Counted from the stretch's first letter, positions 10,487-21,560 are shown. The stretch: 64,000 nt of DNA from Molanna angustata (GCA_963576475.1 OY754972.1:13752811-13816810), one strand, 5' to 3'. The notes: generated by a model from the sequence alone, not told the origin. Numbers and translations: made by a program.

Positions 10487-11360
10487 AAGAGCTGTTAGAG
10501 ACTCAGGCATAGAGACAACAGGAACAATTTTCAGAAAGTCGAGTCAATTACTTGCATATGCAGACGATATCGATATTATATCTAGAACGTTGCCTTGCAT
10601 GAAGGATAACTTCTTGAGACTTGAGTCTGCAGCCAATAACATGGGTCTAAAGATCAACGCTTCAAAGACAAAATACATGGCAACAAGAAAAGCATCACTG
10701 AATAGCATCACCGTAAGAAACGAGTCAATATCAGTGGGAACCCATCAGCTAGAAGCCGTTGAATCATTCACATACCTGGGATCTCTTGTTACAGCGGACA
10801 ACAACACCAGTGCGGAAATAAGGGCAAGACTTGCCGCGGCAAATAGATGCTATTATGGCCTGCTAAAGCACTTAAGGTCACGACTCATCTCTCGTAAAAC
10901 AAAAACCCTCATTTACAAAACTCTTCTTAGACCGGTCATGACATATGCATCAGAATGCTGGACATTGACCAAGAAGGACGAAAATGCATTGTTGGTGTTC
11001 GAAAGGAAAATACTTCGCAAAATATTTGGTCCTACCTGTGAAGGAGGATCTTGGAGGATCCGGTTTAACCACGAGCTAGAAATAATGTATGGCGAACCAA
11101 ACGTTGTCCAATACATCAAAATACAACGTCTACGTTGGCTCGGACACGTTTGTAGAATGGAGGATAACCGGGTCCCAAAGAAAGTATTGGACACCTGTCC
11201 TGAAGGAAGAAGAAGCAGAGGGAGACCTAGGATGAGATGGCTTGACGACATCGAGGGCAATATAAGAGCGATCGGACAGACAAACTGGAGGAGACTTGCT
11301 GTCGACAGGGCGGGATGGAGGCAGTTTCTTGAGGAGGCCAAGGCTCGCACCGGGCTGTAG
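10487..11360 (+). CDS. RTE-like reverse transcriptase, C-terminal fragment
   Basis: The frame is open from the insertion point to the TAG at 11358-11360, with no start of its own. The protein begins IRAVRDSGIETTGTIFRKS and reaches the palm box AYADDIDII at about 10555-10580. Next come the primer-grip/thumb segment (NNMGLKINASKTKYM) and FTYLGSLVTADN. The typical C-terminal words LLRPVMTYASECWTL, RLRWLGHVCRMEDNRVPKK and GRRSRGRPRMRWLDDI follow. The endonuclease, fingers and first palm aspartate are absent, so it cannot act alone. No frameshift or stop was found, unlike every other LINE fragment here. A methionine-initiated protein would start only after the catalytic box. The two minus-strand frames over it are shadows. 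Confidence 0.9.
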
Positions 11361-11377
11361 CGCCATTGCTGATGATG
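10487..11377 (+). mobile_element. 5'-truncated RTE-like LINE insertion
   Basis: An 891-bp insertion bounded by a perfect 13-bp duplication. Only the last third of the polymerase ORF and a 17-bp 3' UTR (11361-11377) survive. The tail GCTGATGATG is a short trinucleotide repeat of the kind RTE elements use instead of poly(A). 5' truncation plus target duplication is the signature of target-primed reverse transcription. The intact duplication and open frame point to recent insertion. Confidence 0.92.
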
Positions 11378-11390
11378 AAAAGGGCCGGAT
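11378..11390. repeat. Right 13-bp target duplication of the RTE-like LINE
   Basis: Exact repeat of 10474-10486. Its AGGGCCGGATC core is also found inverted at 11490-11500, so the LINE may have entered one arm of a small inverted-repeat element spanning 11381-11500. Confidence 0.85.
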
Positions 11391-12750
11391 CTACAGTTTT
11401 CGTCAAAAACCGTTTTTTTAATATTTGGTGTCATTTGAACATAAAATTTCTTTATGCATGGCATAACTGCACCATTTAAACCTATGAAAGATCCGGCTCT
11501 GGGTAGTAGCCATTATTGTTTTAAGAAATTCACGTGTTATTCACAATATATGGGTTATATAATACCCTTTTGAAACGTTGCCAATTGTGTGTACGTTTTG
11601 TTGAAAAAATCCTTGGCCTCCATTAAAACACGTCGACCAGATTACAAATATACAAATAAGAAGGATTTTCTTGTTCTGATTTGTTTGTGAATTGATTATT
11701 TTAATCAATTTGTAAATGGCAACAGTATTTTGAAATTTAGTTCTTTTTATTTCTCTGCCAATTGATTATTGTAATTAATTTGTAAAATGGCAATAAAATT
11801 TTGGAATCTTTGTTAACCAATTATTTTAAAAAATAACAGGAATAGTGTGTAGTAATCTTAAATATTAGTCTTAAATAAATTTAATAAACACGTGTATATA
11901 AATGAATGATTCATAGTTTGTATCTGTGTATGGTAACAATTTGATTAAAATATACGACACATGTATAGTTTGATAAAACGTAATGATAAATGTACTTGAA
12001 TGCAATACTGTAGGAAAAATACGAGACTATCAAAAATCATTACAGTTGTTCATTATTCTGTAAAAACTTGATAAATATGATCATCGGATATACTTTATAG
12101 GTACTAAACTGCTCTCACAAAATTCTTATTTGTTCGTAAAATTTTCGAATAGGTGTGCCATGATATGGATTGTACCTCCTACACAGAGCTGAAGAGAATC
12201 GCTTAAGAAGAGATGCATCGCTTTGCTACCAACAAATCTCAAAGATAAGAAAATTACATAATATGTCAGTCGGGGCAGTTGATAGAATTTTTATCGAAAT
12301 ATTTATTACATATTTCATATTCAATCATATAAAAAAGTGAATTCCGGTCTAACATAAGGATATTACTTATATCCAAATGCTTTTATCTAGGTATTTGAGA
12401 AATATGTAGTGTTATTTGCAAGCAATTGTATCTTTAAAAGAAACAACGTACATAACAACAATAAATTTACTTTGTAATAGCAAAAAAATCAATTCGAGGT
12501 TAAATTATAATTAAACCGGAAAACAATTTTATGTTTTGGCTACGGAATACCAAATGTACGACAATATTTAGGCACGATCGAATCCACGCATTATTTTTTA
12601 CTTGGGTTTTAAGTACATAATTAATTTGTAATTGAACATGACGTAACATCATGAGAATTATTATTATATGAAATAAATTTTAAAATCAACGATAAGTTTA
12701 ATAAAAACTATGATCTGTTAGTTTGAAATAATGATGAAAGAGATAAAACA
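11391..12750. other. AT-rich intergenic stretch
   Basis: Apart from the short inverted GATCCGGCTCT at 11490, nothing is recognisable. A loose duplication around TTAATCAATTTGTAAATGGC (11700) and TTAATTTGTAAAATGGC (11776) suggests a small tandem duplication of about 70 bp. Confidence 0.4.
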
Positions 12751-13500
12751 TAAGATATACTCCGACTTCAAATCTCTACGGCGCGCGGCGGCGCGGCGTA
12801 AAATTAGATAGAGTCCTGATGGCCTGCCTTATTTAATTTACCGTTCCATGTTTAATGATTTATTAGAAAGCCTTTCTCTACACTTCATAATTATTTATTG
12901 ATATCGTTCGAAAGGAAATTATAATTTTTTGATTATTAGTGAACGTTTGGGATCAAAACGCATTGTTGATTGTTAAACGCGTGAGAGGCGCATCGAGGTA
13001 CATCGGTTGTACGTGGACATGTGTATCGGTGATATAATTTTCGCCAAACATCTTGAACGAGCTTACGGTTTTTGTCTTTATATTTGTGCTTTTTCTTTTG
13101 TGTAAATTTGTGTCTTTTTGCTTCGTTGGTTTACGTGCTAATCGCCCCCATTCTCGGCTAAAAGTTCAAAATGTTTGGCTACAACTATACAGTCCTTAAT
13201 CTGAGCACGGTTGGTACACATGCACTCTTCTGAAAGTTTTGATTCGGCAAATGGAATGTTGCAGAGTAGTCTTAATAAAATAATCGTCACAATAACCCCC
13301 CAGCCGCAGCCGGTTAAATTGATACGCTCGGTACTTCGCGTCGTCGGCCAATTTGAATGTTGCTCGACTATTCACTTATGTTACATGCTCTGTCGTGTTG
13401 TTTTGTCACAGAGGGGAGGCGGATCATTCTGTATGCATTTCTCATCTGTAATGTTTACATTTGGTTCAAATCAGTGTATTTTTAAATCTGAATGATAAGT
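12751..13500 (+). promoter_or_regulatory. CpG-rich patch, candidate promoter or first exon
   Basis: GC and CpG rise sharply against the background, with GGCGCGCGGCGGCGCGGCG near 12781 and a run of CpGs from about 12960 to 13060 and 13300 to 13350. A short frame starts at 13171 with the insect-like context TTCAAAATG and runs 20 codons to TGA at 13231. It could be an upstream ORF or the start of a spliced gene (a weak GGTACAC donor follows at about 13213). No TE family in this window shares this sequence. Host origin is an inference from composition only. Confidence 0.3.
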
Positions 13501-13619
13501 CACTAATGCTTTATTAAACTTATGATACAATAAATGTCTAAATATAGGTAATTCACCTGTGATTTATGAGGACAAGACACAATTAAAGTGATTTGTGCTG
13601 AAACAAAAACAATGCTTTT

Positions 13620-13720
13620 ATCTTAATTATTTTTCTTCCTCCTGGCCTCGTGATTGAGGATGGCGGCTTCATTCAATCTTTAGACGAATGATCTACATAC
13701 ATTTAGGACGGTCATGGAAT
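13620..13720 (-). mobile_element. LINE 3' end, shared with 44225-44462
   Basis: On the minus strand it has GCCGCCATCCTCAATCACGA followed by GGCCAGGAGGAAGAAAAATA. This aligns with the end of the LINE fragment at 44225-44462. Only the last few codons and the A/G-rich tail remain. Confidence 0.5.
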
Positions 13721-14369
13721 TTTTTTGTTCAATAGGAATGGGCTTTATAAAAATGCATTCAGAGTACTAAAAGTTTGAAGAACATCATAAGTGTTTACTT
13801 ACTTGTACTACCTATATATACATAATTAGTTTAGGCTTCAACACAATTTCTTTATTCTTTTTTTTTGTCTATTTATTTCATTTTTAGCACAAGCGTCTTC
13901 ACTTAATTTAGTGGCATGGTTTGGTGAGTTTCGTCACCGTCATCAAGTAAAGGCATAATGATACATATTAAATTACCTAAATTAAATTGGCGTAGTTTAG
14001 TACCACTTCAAAAATTTGATGTAATTTGTTTGATGAGTGTATCTGATCTTTTCCACGAAGTGATGATCCACATCCTACGACAAACAAGTAAACCTCAACA
14101 CAATAACAAATACTATCCACGAGCTTCCCAAATTGTTACTATGTGCAACGCAATTGCTGTGTCTTCTTTGTTCGGGGTTTTTAAATCAAGACATACGATA
14201 CATTCATTTTTGAATTGTGATCACAGTTGGTATTTATATGCAATGTGTTTTTAAGAACATGCTAGTACATTCAGTCTTTGATTGTTTGAAATTATAACGG
14301 GACATCAATTTTTATTTTTGCATTTTTAAATAGTTTGTGTTAATTCAGTAAGTATTCATATAGTTCTTT
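13721..14369. other. AT-rich intergenic stretch, nothing recognised
   Basis: A 98-codon plus-strand frame (13958-14254) starts with ATG but shows no family-like motif, and its composition is the same as its surroundings. I treat it as chance. Confidence 0.35.
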
Positions 14370-14485
14370 CAGTTCGACTGATTCTCTTTTGGTACAGTGC
14401 AGTGTTTGGAAGGTTTTACTGGTCTTTAATCAATGTTTCTAATGTTCCTGAATCATTAAACGGCGCTATAGAAATTTATTAACTG
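14370..14485 (+). mobile_element. CR1/L2-like LINE 3' end fragment
   Basis: CTGAATCATTAAACGGCGCTATAG near 14450 (given here only by its core, ATTAAACGGCGCTATAG) matches the 3' end of the dead LINE near 9592 and the fragment near 34257. Nothing coding is left. Confidence 0.45.
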
Positions 14486-16341
14486 CACTCACAACCACCA
14501 CCTCAACAAACATCATAGAAGGTATAACTCACATAAAACAGACAGATCCTGATGTCCGCCATAATACCTGTCATCGATTTAATTTCCGATGCTATTTGTC
14601 ATTTCAAAACAAAGAGACTAGAACTTAAAACCTTGGTGTAGTTTATATGAATCATATGCGTCCCAAATCAAACAAATATATTTATGTGTTACTCAAAGAT
14701 ATTGGAAATCTCAAAATCAAAATAATTTACAAAATTATATTAAGTTTTGATTATGATCAAATATAGTTTATGGATCAGAAAAGAAGGAAAAAAATACTTA
14801 TTAACCTCCATAGATGTCAAATGCTAATATCACATGATTTCAAAATGGAAAACCCTTTCTTTTGATTTTCCTCTTTCTGAATCATCCTCGTTGTTACAAA
14901 CATCAATATTATTTATAAAAAGGATTTATAAATATTTTATGTAATCGTTCCTACATTATTTTTACCTATATAGTCTCACTTTATATGCACATTTATGTAA
15001 ATAGATTAGTAAATACAATAAATATAAATAAAAGGTCATAATATCATCTATTTGGTTTGGATATTGGCAAAAATCTTGCCAATTTTCGGCAAAGTGGAGG
15101 AAGGTTTCTACATCAAAGCAAAATACCAAAAGTAGTGTTCTGCTCAGCGACGAAATGTTTGGCTGTTACTCTACATCCAGTTATATCGCCTGAAAGTGTT
15201 TCATTATGAGGTTATGGTTCACAGATAAAATTTAACTATCACCCGAATAATATATTAATTTTTCTGTTTCTGCAAGCCAGAGGTAACATGTATAATGTAT
15301 AGGGTATAGGCTGTTCATATTCCTTTCTTTACACTTATGACGTATATAATAAAATAATATTTCGAATAATAAAATATTTCTAATCATTTGTTTCTTATGA
15401 GACATCCTCAACAACTTCTAGTTCAATATAGTGTGTTTGTTAAAATAAAAAGGAATTTTTCATTAAACATGTCCTTAGAATTTCGTATAATATGTGTAGG
15501 TATAATATGCTTATCAAAAGTATAAAAATGTCTAGTTATTGCTTCACTTAATTTCACATTTAAAAAGAAAATAACCCAAAAAGAGTCTGTTACAATCACG
15601 ATACATCTTATTTTGTAGTACGCCATAATTTTATTGAAATTTACATGATTGCGTAATGGTTCCTATGAAACATTTTGTGATAGTTTTGTCTCGATAAAAC
15701 AGAGCCACACAACACAAGATGGCCACTATCTTCCTTTTTAAAGGACAGCTTTAAGTTTTCGTAGCAAGTCGTCAAGTAGGTATATGGGGTATCAAAGAGG
15801 ATTTTGCAGTCTCCACATTCCACCCCATTGGGATCGTTATAGGACTATTGCCCTATACGTCCTCGAGATGGCTGCCTTCTGACAACACGAGGCTTCTGAC
15901 AACTTAGCACATTTCATAGTTTCGGCAATCTTGATAATTTTCTGCGGAGAGGGGTACGGTTTGCGCAACCACCAACCAACAGAGCTAAAAAATAAATTTG
16001 TGGTTTGTGCAGTCCACGTTATTTTTCAAGATGTTTGACGATAACTCAATATTGATGGCTACTTCGGGTCAGACACAGTCATTCAGGACGTGCGTCATTA
16101 GTCCTTGATCCTGTCGGTTATACATAATATTATACTATTAAGGGTACCTCGTGCTCTATGTATGTGTGTATGTACATTTGTATATTATTTTACAACACGC
16201 TCAGAGAACAACGAAATCATTCGAAGGAATTGTCGCTTTGTTTAACAACTTCCTTTTTATCATTCGTTTGTTGAACACTATACTTAACGCACAAATAACA
16301 CGAACAATCCTAAAATATTCAAATTTTTATAAGAACACTAT
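14486..16341. other. Long AT-rich stretch, little recognised
   Basis: Several 60-98-codon frames occur on both strands without recognisable motifs. A slightly GC-richer segment at 15700-16110 contains a small direct repeat (CTTCTGACAACACGAGG, then CTTCTGACAACTT). A weak match to the 7600-7730 repeat lies at 15945-16010. Confidence 0.35.
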
Positions 16342-17659
16342 TCCAACTGTCGATTTGTTCAAGAGAATTTATTTCTTTTAAGATACGCGAGATTTATATG
16401 CCAGGTCTATATTTTACACGCTTTCTTCAACTTTGAAGTCAAAAAACACCAACTTCGAGACTTCGCAGCATAGATTTTTTTACACATGGATTTACTTAGA
16501 ATTCAGAGTAGAACATTTAGTGTGTCTGTGTGTCCCTCATAACTTTTGATCCGCTTAATGCACAGATCCTTAAATTTCATAATATATAGAAAGTTATAGG
16601 CCCACAAAACTTTTATACTCAGAATTTCGACTTTTTGTTTCAGTCGGGAGTTATCATCTTTTGAAATTTTACTTATTTTTTTTCATATATCTCAAAAAAA
16701 ACCCCGTACATTGCGAACCCCGAGAGACCCCGTATAACATTGTGTAGTGTATTCTGCAATACAAATTGTATGAAACGATGTCATCACTAAATTAAATAGT
16801 AAAAAAAATTGAATAATAGTTTGAGATGTACTGCTATAGTATATTTTTTTGTAGAAAATTAAATTATCTAGTTAGGTTTTTCGATATTTAAAAAACTTGG
16901 ATAAGTATTAGGCAGTTATTCCAAATAAAAAAATTGAGTAATCCTGGAACTTTTACATTAAATCGAGTTTTTGTATTTGTCTATATTTATACAAATTATC
17001 GACATTATAGCTTGGTTTCTGTGATTTATGGAAAAATAAAACAACAATTTAAAAGTTAAATAAAACAGTTGGTGAGCCGTTTGAATACTGTTCGCGACCT
17101 GGGTTCGATCCCCAGCAGAGGAGAAATTTATTAAAATTCAATTCCCACTCAAATATTGCTTCTCTGGGCTGGGAACTCTGGTTAGTTGAAAGAAATTGCC
17201 ACACGACAACTTGCCACTCACCACTTGCGCAATAATAATAATTTTTTTTTTATTATTATTATAAGTTGATAAACTCTGACTGAAATAAAATTTTTCGAAA
17301 TTCTGAATATAAAATTTTTGAAGGCCTAAACATTTCTATATTTTCTGAAATTGTGGGCTCTGTGCATCAAGCGGATCATAAGATATAAGGGACACACACA
17401 CAGACACACTTAATGTTCTACTCCGAATCCTGAATTCATCCATATGCATGACATATATGCTGTGAAGCCTCGTAGTTGATGTTTATTGACTTCCAAGTCG
17501 AAAAACCATCCATGGTATGGGTAATCACGAGGGTTTTGATTTCACAGTTTGACCATACTTGCCTCCTTGGCCATACAATTAAATCTCGCGGACCATGGCT
17601 TGATACTTTGTCTATCTTTTAAGAGAAATAAATTCTTTTAAATAAATCGACACTTGGAA
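16342..17659. mobile_element. HINE (DINE-1-like) locus, two inverted half-elements
   Basis: Both outer ends carry the HINE 5' subterminal repeat: TCCAACTGTCGAT at 16342 and its complement with one change at 17647-17659. The left part (about 16342-16720) runs plus and the right part (about 16750-17659) runs minus, so the 5' ends point outwards and the internal conserved blocks are paired head to head. Blocks shared with other copies include CATAACTTTTGATCCGC and the short GTGTGTCTGTGTG microsatellite (16522; complement at 17394). The SINE at 17050-17270 interrupts the right half. The 3' stem-loop ends are missing. Confidence 0.8.
17050..17270 (+). mobile_element. SINE-A copy 1, nested in the HINE
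   Basis: A tRNA-like head with a perfect T arm (CTGGG-TTCGATC-CCCAG, about 17098-17115) is followed by CAGAGGAGAAATTTATT and GCTTCTCTGGGCTGG. The tail GGTTAGTTGAAAGAAATTGCC resembles the LINE 3' end at 45215. It ends in a run of ATT/TTA repeats. It splits a HINE sequence that is continuous in other copies (AAAAGTTGATAACCCC). AAGTT at both edges is the probable target duplication. Confidence 0.8.
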
Positions 17660-18436
17660 TATTTTTTGAATATTATTTAAAAAATTTGAATATCATTTAT
17701 TAATTAATTCGCACCTAATAACAAGTAACATTCAAAAGAATTAGGTATGATGTTATCGTCTCACAAATTCAGAATGATTAAAATTCACAACTAATAACTT
17801 CACAGTGAATTGTTCTTTAGCCAGGAAAGCCGACAAACGCAAAATAATGATTTAATGTACCTACACATGTTGACAGTTTAACGATGTTTTCGATCAAATC
17901 GATAATTAATATTACGATGTAAGATGAGAATTCATAAAAAATGCGAAACCTATAATGAAGGATGGAAAAGTCCGAGGTCATTATAACAGAAAGACCCGCA
18001 TGAAACGATACGGATTTGAACGAAGCAAGAAATGTGTTTACTTGTTTAGAAAAATATGTATAAGATAATATACTTGGTTCAAGTATTTGAATATCATTTA
18101 TTTACGTATGATATAAAACAAGATTATGATATTGTAAATAATATCTGAAAATGCAAACAAATACGTACATTCCTACATGTCATCGGATATATGAAATAAA
18201 ATCAATTTTTATTTCGGATGATAACATCAAACAGATTATATATTTCTTGACATTATATAAATATTAAAAATATGACATTTATGTAAGTTCTTGTAAGTAT
18301 ATTCAGTGCATTCGATCTAATCATATTCGATTTACGATCAATTGATCTATATAATTCAAAATAATTTATTCTTAATGTCTCAATTGTAATAAAAAAAATA
18401 AGTAAACGATAAAAAGTTAATTACGTAATAATTAAA
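17660..18436. other. AT-rich intergenic stretch, nothing recognised
   Basis: No gene or repeat recognised. Confidence 0.4.
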
Positions 18437-18488
18437 AATAACGTAATAGTGTGTCCTTGACTACTAAAGGACACGTTATTACGTTATT
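18437..18488. repeat. Hairpin with 22-bp arms
   Basis: Left arm 18437-18458 and right arm 18467-18488 are reverse complements except for two central positions (AATAACGTAATA...TGTCCTT), with an 8-nt loop GACTACTA. The outer arms extend weakly into further ACGTAATA/AATAACGT words. It could be a foldback relic or a transcribed hairpin. Confidence 0.85.
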
Positions 18489-18835
18489 AAATAACGTACA
18501 AATTTAGTAAACCGCAAACCGCTTCACTCCACAGCGAAAAATCTCAAGAAGTTTGGCGGTAACTATACTATGGTTAATAAACATGCCAATGTAACAGGAG
18601 AATAAATACATTTTCTATCATTAAAAATACGTGGAATCGGAAAATATATCTATTATTTATGTAAATATCAATAATCGTTTTTTTTTTGCTATTAACCACA
18701 TACTCACAGGTAACGCGAAATTTTCTGTCGTTCTAACTACTGATGTGAGCTGAACCATTAATAACGACAATACTTTCAAACTCTGTTTAAATAAATAAAT
18801 AAAAATATTAAATCAATTCTATTTTAATAATTGAA

Positions 18836-18925
18836 AACTGTGCGGGCGTCCTGGGTTCGATTCCCAGCTGAGGAGAAATTCATATCTTTCGCAAATATTG
18901 CTTCTCTGGCGAAGAAGAGGTTGCT
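18836..18925 (+). mobile_element. SINE-A copy 2, truncated
   Basis: GTGCGGGCGTCCTGGGTTCG, then ATTCCCAGC, AGGAGAAATTCAT and ATTGCTTCTCTGG, matches the head and body of copies at 47450 and 60458. Both the 5' part of the tRNA-like head and the LINE-like tail are missing. Confidence 0.7.
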
Positions 18926-18984
18926 ACGAAACCGGTAGTAGCAAATAACTACATTGAAATAATGAGTGATGACCGTCTGTCAAA

Positions 18985-19215
18985 AAAGTATATAAGGCTG
19001 ATAAAAGAGGAACGAAAAGTAGAGGTTGGCCAAGTTGACACAATCACATAAACAGAATTTTGAAAGATGGAGACGTTAGAAGTAAGAATAATAGAATAGC
19101 TTGTATGAGAGAATGTATGGACGTGAACTAAGCGAGATATCTATGTCAAGAGAGAGGATTCTGGCGTTCGCTTCTCTCTGCGTAACCCGAATAGGGAAAC
19201 GGCATGATGGTATGT
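18985..19215 (+). pseudogene. LINE C-terminal fragment (family also at 29095)
   Basis: In one frame from about 19098 it reads ACMRECMDVN, a stop, then ARYLCQERGFWRSLLSA. This parallels ACMRQCINVDEA and MCQDRR at 29095-29215 and is the usual end of one group of insect LINE ORFs. At least two stops are present. The 80-codon frame at 19101 is a different reading frame and is not the product. Confidence 0.6.
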
Positions 19216-20055
19216 TATGGTATCGTTTACCAAAATTGATTTCATTTTGTTTATTACAATATTTGATCGAGAAATTATTTCATTTTTTAGACTGGAATTT
19301 GATAAAATCCTTTTTGTTTACAAAATACTTTTGTTTTTCGTGAATTTATCCGATTATTATCTAATTTATACCTACAATCATTTTCAAATTCTCTTTACAT
19401 TGATAAAGTTATTTTAGTATGCAGAAAATTGTTAAAGTTAACAATTGTAATGTGTAGGTAGATAAGAAAACATTTACATAATTATTACAAATACGTACGT
19501 ACATTAAATTTTAGTTATATAATATTCATATAAGTTAATACCTACGTTGGTATCTATAACCCAATTATTTTTAAACCCAGTTTTTTTTACTAAATTGTTT
19601 TTATTAGATTCGAAACTGCCAGTTCTCTCGTAGTGGACAACAATAAAATAAATAAAAAAAAAAATAGTAAATTTTATTATGATATTCAACAAAGTTAATA
19701 ATTTCAGAGATATTTTGATATTTTTTATTCGTGTAATATTGAGAATCTTATTTCAGATTTATTTTTGGTACCTATCTGAGACATAAATTTATTTCGCATC
19801 TAACAATAAGATCTTGCCAATGAAAGTATAAATATTCATTGCTTTGATAATACAAAAAAATATGAGCCTAACTGAAAATTAAAAGAAGTGGTTCGATAAT
19901 ACTGTTGTACATAATAAATATAACTGTTGAGTTGTTGAAACTGTTGTTATACTTATACCTATATAAAATAATTACTCACATCATAGACAAACGATTGTTT
20001 TTTACTTTGTGGTATCATTTTGCAATTAATTAAATGAAATAAAACACAACTTTGT
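19216..20055. other. AT-rich intergenic stretch, nothing recognised
   Basis: Short frames on both strands with no recognisable features. Confidence 0.4.
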
Positions 20056-20390
20056 GTACATCACTACAATTATAACTTTTATTCAATTGAATAAAAATTC
20101 CTCTACATGTTGAGAACAAAGTTCCCTTCCTCAGGAGGATACAAAGTATACTAAAATAAAATACAATACTTATATAGACTTCAAGTAAACATAATGGGTG
20201 GAGTGTGGGCTGGGTTAAATTATTTTTTAGGGTGGGGGATGCAATGAAGTTATTAGTTAATTAATTTTTGTAATTATTGGGAAAATATTTAATATAGGGT
20301 TATTAGGGAATTGTGTTTGGTTATAAATTATATTATTTCTCATGTTTACGTTTTTTCTGATTTCCAAGATTTGCAGGTTGTCTAACTGTT
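20056..20390 (-). pseudogene. Penelope-like element, C-terminal and 3' fragment
   Basis: On the minus strand a frame runs from about 20388 to a stop at 20257-20259. It reads QLDNLQILEIRKNVNMRNNI, then YNQTQFPNNPILNIF, which resembles the extreme C-terminus of Penelope-like elements after the GIY-YIG domain. Downstream (20095-20150) lies TCCTGAGGAAGGGAACTTTG followed by TTCTCAACATGT, a word typical of Penelope-like terminal repeats. The RT and endonuclease are missing. Assignment rests on recalled family features. Confidence 0.5.
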
Positions 20391-20414
20391 AGTAAATAAT
20401 TACTGTTGAATATA

Positions 20415-21560
20415 CTAGTTGCACGCAGTGGCGGCTCTTCTTAAAGGGCTCTCGGGCTCAGCCCTCCCAAACACTTTGTTGAAATGATTCCAAAAAATGT
20501 ATATAATTAAATCTTGAGAATACATTATTTTTCTAATTAATATTTGCCATCTTATGCCTGTATTATACCTAGCGAAAGTATTTAAACCTACCTGCTTTGT
20601 AAAGCAAGCAAGATTCTATGAAATATTTCATTTCTCGGGCACAGTCGACTTGTGCCCGGAGAACCCATACAATTCACGCGACCGCTCGCTGCCGCCGCAG
20701 CTCGCCGTACACACTTGAATGTATGCCGATTTAGAGCAAAACGGGGCAGTGCCCGCGAAGGATTATAGTATATTTTCATTCATTCGTATATTGTTGTACA
20801 TTGCGATGGTCTATGGAAATGCGATGGCTAACATGAATTGATATCGTAATATTACATAGTTTAAACTATACATCATCCGAAATAGTATTATTGTTTAATT
20901 AATTAATAGCATAATATTACAGAAAAAAAAACAAAATTGATTTAAGACCATAGAATTGTAATTTTAAGACATAAAATTTGTAAAATCAGGAAGCAATCTT
21001 GCGGCTGTTGCCAGAAGTTTAAATTTTAATTTTGTATGATGAAAATTTATAAGCTGCCACAAATTATATTATAATTTATAGATGCATTTTAATATAAAAG
21101 TGATTAAAAATCCAACCAAATACAGCATGAATGATCAGGTTCGCGTTTTAATTTCCGATAGACAAAAGAATTATGGAAAACACTGATAGTTTTAATAAGT
21201 ATACGAAAATAATTTTGTGTCACATATCTGCTTTCTGATTTCTGTTGTAAGTTCATTTCTCTTTAAAATAATAATTTTGAGCCCTTCTAAGATTTAAGGC
21301 CACCAGCCGCCACTGGTTGCACGAAAACATGAGATCCAACTGTCGATGGCGTGAGTCTGTGTGAAGAATACGTACCAAGCAATAAACCATAAAATCCAAA
21401 TTATTAAATATCTTGTTTTCTAAACAAAACATGTAGGTATTTTTGGATATGACAGCCTGGAGGTTAGTCCTTTTTTCCTACCCCGAATATGTAAACAGCT
21501 TGATGGTCTCTACGTATGTATGGAAATTTTAAGTATCAAACTATTTGTGTGATTAAATGT
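20415..21560 (-). mobile_element. HINE copy, 3' end only, split by a hAT MITE
   Basis: The 3' terminus CTAG (complement at 20415-20418) is followed by the stem-loop region and the subterminal repeat TCCAACTGTCGAT at about 21335. Homology continues through the ACATGTAGGTAT and TCAAACTATT words to about 21545. The rest of the element is absent. The 890-bp hAT insertion at 20426-21315 lies between the CTAG and the subterminal repeat. Confidence 0.75.
20426..21315. mobile_element. hAT MITE 1 (890 bp) with 8-bp target duplication
   Basis: Terminal inverted repeats begin CAGTGGCGGCT on both ends. GTTGCACG flanks it at 20418-20425 and 21316-21323. An 8-bp duplication plus CAGTGGCG-type ends is diagnostic for the hAT superfamily. 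Near the left end is GGGCTCTCGGGCTCAGCCCT, near the right end GAGCCCTTCTAAGATTTAAGG. The middle holds CGGGCACAGTCGACTTGTGCCCG (palindromic in CGGGCACA/TGTGCCCG). No transposase. Related to 26319-27395. Confidence 0.93.

Noticed and set aside
10913..11464. Minus-strand 183- and 78-codon frames
   Set aside because: Shadows of the plus-strand RTE-like reverse transcriptase, which has clear family motifs.
13958..14254. 98-codon ATG-started plus-strand gene
   Set aside because: No domain, no compositional difference from flanks and no splice or promoter support.
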